Assembly: GCF_901709675.1 (NCBI RefSeq)
Contig: NC_051097.1
Coordinates: forward strand, 6,736,039-6,800,038
Length of the DNA: 64,000 nucleotides
Origin: Syngnathus acus
Taxonomy: Eukaryota > Chordata > Actinopteri > Syngnathiformes > Syngnathidae
Direction of reading: 5' to 3'
Every line of letters begins with the position of its first letter. The first letter of the stretch is position 1. The notes beneath the pieces were generated by a model. It saw nothing but the letters and a program-made list of their open reading frames with translations, did no database searches and had not been told where the DNA came from. Of this stretch, positions 54,976 through 64,000 are shown in pieces. Position numbers and translations under genes: made by a program.

Positions 54976-57408
54976 GTGACAAGCTATAAATCATGTTGTT
55001 TTTATTGCCTTTTGATTTATCTCACTGGAGGTATGACTGCATGCTTTTTTTTTGTGGTGAAGGTGAGCTATTCACTCTATTAAAGGAAAAAGGTCTTCCT
55101 TGTCAGACTAAATGTCAAAATTTCCATCACAGCTCAATGATTTTCCGCGTTTATGTGTTCAGAAAAAATGAAGTCATTTGTTGTCAAGGTTCATGCAAGA
55201 AGGGGCAATGGGGACAACGATAGTTAGAGCTGGGGTCACTTATTTTGGTTTGTGTGTTGCTTTGGTTTAACCTCAGTGACAAAAAAAGATTGAGCATTTT
55301 GACCTCTCACCTTTCTGCTTGTTAAAATAAATAGAGGCCTGGATGGAAATGCACCGTCTTGATCTTTTCCTCACGTTCGTTCACTTATTATTGGTTAGGC
55401 TAATTTCTTTAGCCAGTAGCAAATAAACAAAAAATGACCTGTCGCTCTTCAATCCACAAGCAAAGAGATGTTGTAATTACTTGTAATCGTTTCACAAGAA
55501 AAGAGAGTGGAGATTAAAAGCATTAAGATTTATTTAAAACGTTTTTTTAAAGACTTGTTTTAACCTTGGCTATACAAGTGAGATTTCAGTGCGTGTTGTG
55601 TACAATGTGTTTGTGCCAACCATGCCTCAGGTCATGGTTGCTCATATTTATGGTTGAATTATTGAAGGCTTGTTTTTCGTCAAGGTGAAATTTTGAAGCA
55701 TCCGGCATGCCGCACAAACAAACACACACTGCATGTACACACAGACACACACAAACACATAAAGACAGGCTTTCTCTTGAAAATTACTTTCGAAGTAACA
55801 GTGGAAGTGAGCCGTGGTCCAAAATGAAAAGTCTAGCCCATCTCCTTGAATCGCTTCCAATAAAGCAACACATCCACCATGTGCCTTAAAAAGCACTGCA
55901 AGAGGCAATTGTGGTCTGACTTGGCCTTCAATGATATAATCAAGCCCACAATGCGCCACCAATGAAATAAGCAAATTAAACAGATGCATCATGCCCACTA
56001 ATCAGTGAGTGTGATTAATTTACCAGGATATTAGGATTATCAATTATATCCTAATGATGCCTAATTAAGTGTGTGAAGATCATTTATTCCACGTGTCCCG
56101 TGTTTAAGTGTTTCCGAATAATAATTTTGTTCTCAGTTAACCTGCGAAGCAAACTATCCTGTGCAATGTCTCTAATACTTTTGCACATCTTGCTTCATAA
56201 CAGGACCATGCAAATTTCCAAGGAAGTGCTCTTCTATGCCTTTCTGTGACGCTTCCAGTCTCTCTGTATGACTATTGCAACCTGCTGATGACTCTGGCGG
56301 CACATAAAGGTGAGAAAAATCTACTCGTTTTGATCCATCTTAGTAGAGGCACGTACAACTGAATAAATCGAAACCAAGCTGAAGACACCTGAAAGAACAA
56401 GAAGGCGTTTACAGAGTGATAATGGTTGCCGGGATCGATATGCATGTTTTTGTTAGTGTCGACCTTCATGTTATACTGATCTATTTGTCCATCCGGCAAA
56501 ACTGCTGGACCAATAATTCAAAGTGTTTATAATTATTGGGACACCCGTATGTGACACGAGTTATTTCATATTCATGAGTGAATATATTCACTTGTGTGAG
56601 TGGGTGGATGAATGTTTATGAATCCAGTCCCTAAAGTGTTACGATCTTCAGTCCGCTTCTTCCTTTATGGAAGGCCTAAAGCAAAACAAGTCTTAATTGA
56701 GGGGGTGAAGCCTGTGGAGCCTTAAGGGTCACAGTAGGACATAAACAAGACTGTCAACACGACCTCGACCAGCAGCTGGAATGTTTTTCTCTTCCTAATA
56801 AATACTGCCATCTAGTGGCTTAGAATAAGAATCGCAACATTAGTCACGTGGAATAGACTAAGGTACAGGACTTCCACGCGGGATGAAAATTGTAGCTTTA
56901 CAGTTCTGTATTCTTGGACTCCAATGTAGAGGTGACGTCACCAACATCGATGTAAGCATAAACCATGAAGAATAAAAAATAGATAAATAAACTTCAAAAT
57001 AAAAGCATTTAAAATACATTATATTTATATTATACATTCATATAAAATAGATCTAAAATTAAATGAATTAAAAAACTAAATAAACAAAAATTAACTATAT
57101 TATCCGGTCGTAATTCCAGTTATCTTATAATTGACGTCGTCTTCCGTGTCCTGACCCCCACATGCAGGGTTCTGTGTAAAAAGGTAGTTAAAAATACCGG
57201 ATCTTACATTATGGATTTTATCACTTGTTTATGTGTTTATCAATAGTAAAGCCGTGGTGTGGAACCAAACATGTTTTTCTGCAGTGATTTGTGATGCGGA
57301 AATTCTGTCATAAATAACTGGAATGATGTTGTCATGAAAAGGAAAGTAGAGAGATCTTATTTACAAGGTCAATAAAGAAGGATTGTTATGTTTTTTACAT
57401 TCCCTCAG

Positions 57409-57599
57409 AGATGGAGCCGTGGTGGTATTGGGAGGGAACCGAGGAGCTGAGCGCCTCTATCATGGGACATAATAACATTCTCATCCACGGGGCTAACATC
57501 AGGGCCATAAAAAAAGCCACAGTGCCTTTGGGAACGATAATTGTCCCCATTTGCGGCTTCACACTGTTCAGGACTAATACACGTATAGTGTACATGTAG
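57409..57599 (+). other. Unassigned exon-like open segment
   Basis: Acceptor-like ACATTCCCTCAG precedes AGATGGAGCC, and an ATG-initiated frame of 62 codons plus stop follows (MEPWWYWEGTEELSASIMGH at its start). The opposite strand is also open. I do not recognise the peptide. It could equally be a conserved non-coding element or chance. Confidence 0.2.
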
Positions 57600-60500
57600 G
57601 TTCATTCATTTTAAATAAGCATATACAAAATGAGTTTTATAAAAAATAATAATAGAACCAGCCGCTTGTCTGCAATTCCCACTTTATCCAGTAGGTGGTG
57701 CTATGCTGGGTTTAACAATGATTCATCAACCTTCTAACATCATGGGGGAATAGGTGAATTATTGTATGTTATACGTGAAACAAACTTATTCCCTGATCAC
57801 AGTGCCCAATAATAACAATTGCATCACACCTTTAATTTCCCTCTCCTCCCTGTATTTGTCTATTTTTCATCGTTTTTAATGCATATAATGAAAAGCGCAA
57901 GTACATTGAATACAAATGTGCTCTATATGCCATCCATACTTGCTTTCTCGGCCTTTCATGTATCCTAAAAGAGCCTTATCCATTTTTCTATTTCAATTAA
58001 TACGGTATGTACGTTGTCGTTTTCTTGTACGTTTGATTTTTTACACAGACCAGTCCAGCCTTGCTTTGTTTCGCAATTAGATGTGAAGCTTCATTTATGT
58101 CCTTGAAGCGTGTGTGCGTGTGTGTGTCTGTGTGTGTGTTTGTGTGTCTGTGTGGAAGATGAAGGGGCTCAGATGTGTAAGTACATGTTTAATTATGCGA
58201 ATGGTTTGCATTTCCAAAATGATGTGACTGTGCATGTAATAGTGGATGTGTGTGTGTGTGTGTATGTTACGTGCATAGCCTGATTAAATCAAGGCAGTGC
58301 CCTCTGGGTGCATGTGTGTGTGCATGTGTGTGTGCACGTGTGTGTGCATTCGACAATTAGCGTAGATTGAATTAATGTGGCTCCTGTGTAAATGAGATGG
58401 GGCGTGAGCTGGTGGGCGTGCTGCAGTTGCGGTTTTTACTTTGCAAATTCTTATTTCCAGCAAAACTATTGGAACAGTGAGGCCAATTCATTTTGCATTC
58501 ATTTGACGAAGGATTCTTGATATAAGTCAAAGTATATATGTAAAATGCCAACCATCTGTGCCAAAAAACGCTACTGGATTAACAAGACAATGAAAAACAG
58601 TTCCAAAAAGCATTCGGTCATATGGAAATGAGCCAGAACATTTGTAGGCAGGCCCTTTTTACACTGCACCATTATTACAGGGTGATATTTTACACAAGCC
58701 ATAAAGAAGTAGATGAACAAGTAGGAGGGTGATGCACACACACCACGTTGTCTTTGTTTCAGTTTTTTTATTTCATGCACTTATTCCCATATGGTTATTT
58801 CATCGTTTCCTCCTCTCCACCACACAGATGCGCAGCGACAAGACAGGCCCACATACTCCCTTCCCTTTCATTAGAGAGATGCTGGCAGATACATGCTGGG
58901 ATTCTCCATTGTGCTCCCTATCAGCCCGTGGGATGGGGCTCACTAATTAATATCTTACTGACGTCCGCCTCAGAGCGGCAAGTGGGGGATGTAGAGATAG
59001 GGGACACTGAGGAGGGGAGGTGGAAGGGGGGAGGGGGGGGGGGTGATGGCCACAGAAATGACGACTTGGGGCAACTTGCCCGCACAGTGTATAGTGTCAG
59101 TTGGGCGACATGTGTGGTCCCTCAAGAAAGTGGAGTTGCTAAGGGGGACATGGTTGGAAATGGGTTTTCTATCATAGATGAACAATTAAATGGAGAATTT
59201 GCCCCCCCTAGTGGACACAAGAGGTAAGGTCAGTCATATAATCTGCGCCCAATTAAATACATGAGAAAGTTTTGAGTTTTTCATGAAAATGCAGGGAAAA
59301 ATCAAATCGAAAAAAAATATTGAAGATATTAAAATAAATAAATAAATAAATAAAAATCTGCAAACTCTGCGAAGGCCGAGTAAAAAAAATCGTTTTTTTG
59401 GTTTTGTTTTGGTTTTTTTTGTATACGTTTGTGTGTGTGGTGCAGTAGCCAGATGTTACATCCTGATTGTTTTGGAGGAATTTAACAGCAGATTGGGTTT
59501 AGGGACAGCCTGGAACCCCTATAATGAGATCATGCGTCGGGCCTGCCCTACTGTGCAATCTGTTTAATCCAGCATCGGATCGCCCAAAGACAAGAAGATT
59601 TTGCTGTAAATGAATCCACCATGTTTTTCAAAACACTAACATGCATTTAACGGATCGGCTTAGGAAAGTCTTTACTGACTTTTATCTGGCCTGATTAAAA
59701 ACTCAAGAATGACTCAGATGATGATTTTCTGCAAGCTTGACGAAATGCAGTTTTTGGCCCGATTGGCGTTGCCATGGCGGAATGTATACTCAAGGATGAC
59801 ACTCGTACGGGCCCCCTAGAGACAGAGCATCACATGTGCACGCTTGTGCACGCGTGAAATGGGCTGAGGAGAATCACACCGTGTTATCCTTTAGACACCT
59901 GCCGTCGTGTTTCAGATTTTAATGAGCCGTCTAGCTGCATGCATTATTCCAGCATAGCCAGCAAATGCACTCTGGTTGCAGCCTCGGCTATCTGAAGTGA
60001 GATAGGGATGTGTGAGTGCCTATAAATCCTCATATATGGTGTATAGTATTCAAGCATGTGTGCACGCCCCAGGCTCCTTTCATGGCTTAAGAAAGGTTAG
60101 ATTCTTCAGGGAGGCTGCATTCCTCTTTACTCCTTATTCATAGCTTATCATTTCATCTTGTAGGGTTTGCTTAGCCAAAGTTTTTAGTGACATCAGATAA
60201 GAGTGAAAAAGTATGGATGGATGTAAAATATGCAACTTGAAAACCTCCCAAGTCGCGTTTTGGAATATGATGGAAAGAAACATAATGACGTCATCCCCAT
60301 TCTAATTGCAACCCCTAGAGGGCATATTTTCATAACATCTGAGGATTGCTATGGTAGGCTTTGATGTGTTAACCAGTCAATTTTATTTTCTTATTATTTA
60401 AGCAGAAATTTTTGCAAGGGAATTGCAATTATACCGTTGCACGTTCTTCACTTTCTTCCACTTTTATTCCCTTCATCTCACTCACACATTCCATGTCAGC

Positions 60501-61101
60501 ATTGTCCAAGCACCAAAGAGAACAGGGGTGGATTTTTTTCTCTTTTTTTGGGGGGGTGGATGGCGAGGGGGGGGGGGTATCCGGCAGGGAGGGTGGGGCC
60601 TGCCTGCCTGCCTACAATTCGCCAGCACTCTCCCCTGCTTCTTGCCAGTTGCCAGTGTTCAAGTCCCCCCCTCCCTCCCATCCATCCTCCCACTCTCTCT
60701 CTCTCCCCCTCCCTGTGGTTCACCCTCCCCCCACCCACACGCCTTTCACAAGCAAGCAATGAGGTAATCCCTAGCAGCCGCGTGAAGTGCAGCAAGTGCG
60801 GTGAGAGGCGCAAGAACAGCAGCCGGCGTGATGTCTTGAGCTGTGATATCACTTTTCTCCCGTTTGCAGCTCTCTCCTCGAGATGGTCTGCTTAGCTGCT
60901 AACAAGCTGTAGCTTTGACAATTTTTTTTTTAGTTCTTTTTATTTTTAGTCAGGGGGATGACTATGTGGAGGGGCTTTTAGGATAGGCAAGGGTGGGACA
61001 GGCTTAGCCCAGGGGCTCGTAGGCTTACATCGGACATCCCGGGTGCGGGTGAAGAGATAGAGGCAATAAAAAGACAAGAGGACGAAAGGTGTGCGCCCAC
61101 C

Positions 61102-61182
61102 ATGACGGAAAGGTGCAGTCTGTGGAGCGCCCTGTCGGCTGCAGCATGCTGCTTCTACCGGGGATCTTTCATGCAGGTGCAG
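61102..61182 (+). other. Candidate first coding exon of an unidentified downstream gene
   Basis: CGCCCACCATGA is a strong Kozak context. The ATG opens 27 codons (MTERCSLWSALSAAACCFYR followed by GSFMQVQ) that run straight into CAG|GTTAGT, a plausible splice donor. GC content rises from about 60.55 kb. The short peptide is hydrophobic in the middle, but I cannot match it to a family. No compatible second exon was identified in the window. Confidence 0.35.
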
Positions 61183-62557
61183 GTTAGTGTATATTGCATG
61201 CCATGTCTTCTAATGCGGTTCCTCTTGATGCACATGTGAGCCGGTTGCATCAACCTTCATGCAAGCTGGCTCACCGGTGACATCATAGAAGTAGTACCGG
61301 GGCTGTCAAAACCACCGTGAAGAGACAGGAAGTGACATTTTCTACTTTTAGTGCATTGGAGTGAAAGTATGCTGAGGTCTACAAGATCATCTTCACTTGA
61401 TCTAATTCCAGCTCAGTTTGAAACTCAATATGTGAGCATATACACGGGACCGGATGATTCTATTTTGCTTAACATATATTGGTCACAGTAAAAGCCTGTA
61501 TTGAATTTCAGATGCGCTTGGATGGATGAGAACATTTGGCTTTTGGAGAACTAAAATATATCTTGGAGTTGTTTGAACAAAATGTATGCAGAAAGTTATT
61601 TCGGCCGACTTTGTTGTGTCACTGGCTATGACAATCTAATGAGGTGCAATGTATTTTTGGATATTATGCAAATGTGTTTCAATTAAAGATGATGAGTATT
61701 GTAATCATCAGATTGTTCAGAATTCGGTCAAATGGAACTGATTGAAGCAAAATGGAGGCATTATCGATTCAGTCTCAACTAGTTTACAGTTAAAGGCAAA
61801 GATGAGCAAGCATGGGGAAAAAAAGAGTTCAGAACATTCTGATTGACATTGCCCCATTTAATTAGATGTAACAAATCAAGATCAAGTTTGTATCTCACAA
61901 AAATATTCTTGAATAAACACAGCCAAAGAAATTATTGTCATCACCATCGCTTTTGTTTACATCTGTTTAGCTTCAGATGGGAACGTTTAAGCTCAGAGTC
62001 GTTAAGTTATTTTTAATCAAAGCGGCGTCGGGTTCGTGCGTAACAGCGGTCGAATTAATTAGTTAGCGAAGCCTTTACGAGTTAAGTGGCAGCGTTTCTA
62101 TTGTAAGCAAATAATTGCTTAATTCTATGCAACATGGGATTGTTTTCAAACACTCGCATTTTATCTGGCCCAATATTGACTTCCTCAATCCATTCTCATT
62201 ATAGATAGCTTGTCAAGCACAATACTGGTTTGGGGGGGTGTTAATTGTTACTTTCTCAACTCATCCATAGTCCCATTGATGTCTCATCCATTTGTTTTCC
62301 AACATTGAAGAGTGTTATAAAGTTCTACATGACATCAGTGGCCATATTTGTTTTAGTCTTTGCACAAACTGGATGCCAGCCAAAGTTTTGAGATCGCAAT
62401 AGAATTTTTCTATTCTCAAATAATCCTTGATGGCATGACAAATCAGGGATAAATCCATAATAACTGATGTTGTGCTGTGCCCCCGGCTCATCAGCTGTAT
62501 CAGTGGAGAGAGATTACATTTGATCCCCTGGTCTAGACTGCACTATTCTTGCTGTGT

Positions 62558-62600
<43 letters not shown>

Positions 62601-62610
62601 CACACACACA
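62558..62610 (+). repeat. (CA)n microsatellite
   Basis: A near-perfect CA tract with one G substitution. A second related tract (CACACGCACACGCA) lies at 62731-62790. Confidence 0.95.
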
Positions 62611-62863
62611 GTCATGCTGCTCTGCCATTGTGTATGCATTCTACCCAGTGCTTCCAGCGCATCTTTGTAACTGGGACAATGTAACTACCCCCTGGACTCT
62701 GACAGTGACAGTAACATCCCCCCTCTTCATCACTCACACACACGCATGCACACACACACACGCACACGCACACGCACACGCACACAAACACAAGCATGGT
62801 TAGCTAGCCCTCCCTTCCACTTTGATTGTTTTTCAAGTTAATCTTTCTTCTTCTCGCCGCCAG

Positions 62864-63078
62864 CCACTTTCCCTCCTCCTTCTCCCTTCGCCTCCAAGGC
62901 TGTGGCCTCATTCCCCGCTGACCTGAGCAGCATGTGGCCGCCATGGTGCCCAAGCCAGCAGCCGGTCACTCTGTCCTTTAGCATTCCTGTGCCCGACTGG
63001 ACGTGTACCGTTCACACAGCTCTCAACATGGCACCTCGGTGCCTGCCAGCCACATCGCTGCCCGGATACGCCACATGA
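62864..63078 (+). other. Unassigned exon-like open segment after a good acceptor
   Basis: A pyrimidine tract ending CTTCTCGCCGCCAG precedes a frame that stays open for 70 codons to TGA at 63076 (it contains SKAVASFPADLSSMWPPWCP). It is GC-richer than its surroundings. Its entry phase does not fit the donor at 61182. I do not recognise the product, so it may be a last exon of an unknown gene or chance. Confidence 0.25.
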
Positions 63079-64000
63079 GAGAGCAGTCATTATTTCATGC
63101 CATTGTTTTGACGGACTACAATGTGACAATATCTCCTTTTGTATGCTGTGGAACCTTATCACATGGAAGAGCAGCTCATCGTTCTCCCTTTATATTATTG
63201 GTGGGCAAATGAAGCTTCAAATTTGCTTCATGAACCAGTTGTATTTTTTTTCTTTTTTACTTCTGCATATGGCACTCTAAGAGCGAACAGAGAAGAGTCC
63301 AAAAATACAACAACTGATTTGTGAAGCTTCGTTTCTCCATCACGACTTTATAGCCTTCTAAACATCTTGTATTAGTTTGTTGGCTTGAGAGTCGTAAAAG
63401 ACTCCCGGGCGCATGTTCTGTAAATCTTTGACAAAAGCAAGGAGGTTAGTTATGGCCGACTCAGTCACAGCAGGTTAACCCGCAATGGTCTTGTCAGTCA
63501 GATGATACATTCTTGCCATTGTGTGTGTGTTGGGCCAAGGCAAAGCTGGAACCAACTCGTATGTTTTAGCATTGAAATATTCACCATGTAATCCTCTCCT
63601 CTTATCAGTCTCTCCTTCTCGCCCTCCTCCCTAAAAAGCTTTTCGCCATAAATCCTCTTTTGGCGTGCTGGCCTGTCACACCCTGGAGGCTTCATAGTGT
63701 GACGGCCGGGCAGCTGTGTGTATATGTGTGTGTATCCTCATTAGTGCACGGCCATGTTTTTGGCATTAATTAGGCGTGGGACTTGTCTGTCAGCTGCATA
63801 TTTTTGTTTTGTCTGTTTCAACTGTACAGGCAGACATCAACGTTTGGGCAATCGGTTGAAGAGTGGGATTTGTTCAAGTCTGTTTAATTGATAATTCATT
63901 CTGTAGTTTGGAGACTTTGATACGAGAAGCCTCGCCTTGTTTTGGATTCTCGGCGTGAGATCAAAGTCGGGATGTATGAAGCATACTGAACGAGTAGATG

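Larger units (their letters stand above)
48339..61000. other. 12.7 kb with no recognised gene; possible distal strbp 3'UTR and regulatory DNA
   Basis: The first few kilobases may be 3'UTR of the alternative strbp transcript: AATAAA hexamers occur at 50600, 51529 and 51678 but none is clearly a cleavage signal. The rest is AT-rich with microsatellites. Some stretches (52.9-53.45 kb, 55.9-56.1 kb) look less repetitive and rich in homeodomain-like TAATTA/TAATGA words, but conservation cannot be judged here. Confidence 0.45.

Noticed and set aside
56260-56309. 50-nt exon-like segment between CTTCCAG and AAAG|GTGAGA
   Set aside because: No coding recognition, no neighbour exon in phase, length not a multiple of three; too little to support.
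60412-60895. Three overlapping + frames and one - frame of 114-152 codons
   Set aside because: All frames are open at once because of pyrimidine-rich and G-rich low complexity; the CSKCGERRKN stretch is tempting as a zinc motif but is isolated.

Overview
This window looks like nuclear DNA from a ray-finned fish. It has multi-exon protein genes with canonical GT-AG introns, some only 64-130 bp long. Intergenic and intronic sequence is AT-rich and full of GA, CA, ATTT and poly-G tracts. It also carries teleost-type repeat debris: tRNA-derived SINE tails, a MITE with CCGGACTATAAGGCGCACC ends, hAT-like termini and ATTAATCG-rich dispersed repeats. There is no operon, CRISPR array, prophage or other bacterial architecture. 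I assigned genes by recognising spliced exons; almost every long uninterrupted reading frame elsewhere is spurious.

Layout. (1) 535-6214, + strand: the last eight coding exons (305 codons plus stop) of rabgap1, a Rab GTPase-activating protein. They encode the coiled-coil tail downstream of the TBC domain; the gene's start lies left of the window. (2) 6215 to about 12.2 kb: rabgap1 3'UTR and intergenic DNA with old repeats. (3) 12.2-13.7 kb: two candidate untranslated first exons and a GC-rich promoter with a perfect NRF1 palindrome, probably the strbp promoter. (4) 13.7-37.2 kb: a 23.5 kb strbp 5' intron region with candidate small upstream exons, one of which could supply the start codon, and several repeats. 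(5) 37204-47203, + strand: sixteen coding exons of strbp, a DZF plus double dsRBD RNA-binding protein, ending at a poly(A) signal at 47536. An apparently unreported alternative last exon follows at 48244-48338. (6) 48.4-64 kb: no recognised gene, only repeats, possible conserved non-coding DNA and a few unassigned exon-like segments near 57.4, 61.1 and 62.9 kb.

rabgap1 and strbp are also neighbours on human 9q33, so this is conserved vertebrate synteny. Here both lie on the same strand head-to-tail, whereas my recollection is that they converge in human. The most interesting points are: the alternative strbp C-terminus; three short introns (84, 84 and 96 nt) that are multiples of three and stop-free in frame, so retainable as coding sequence; a 64-nt GC-AG intron whose retention would truncate strbp; an acidic expansion inside the strbp DZF region; and the tandem gene orientation. 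I found no wholly new multi-gene system.
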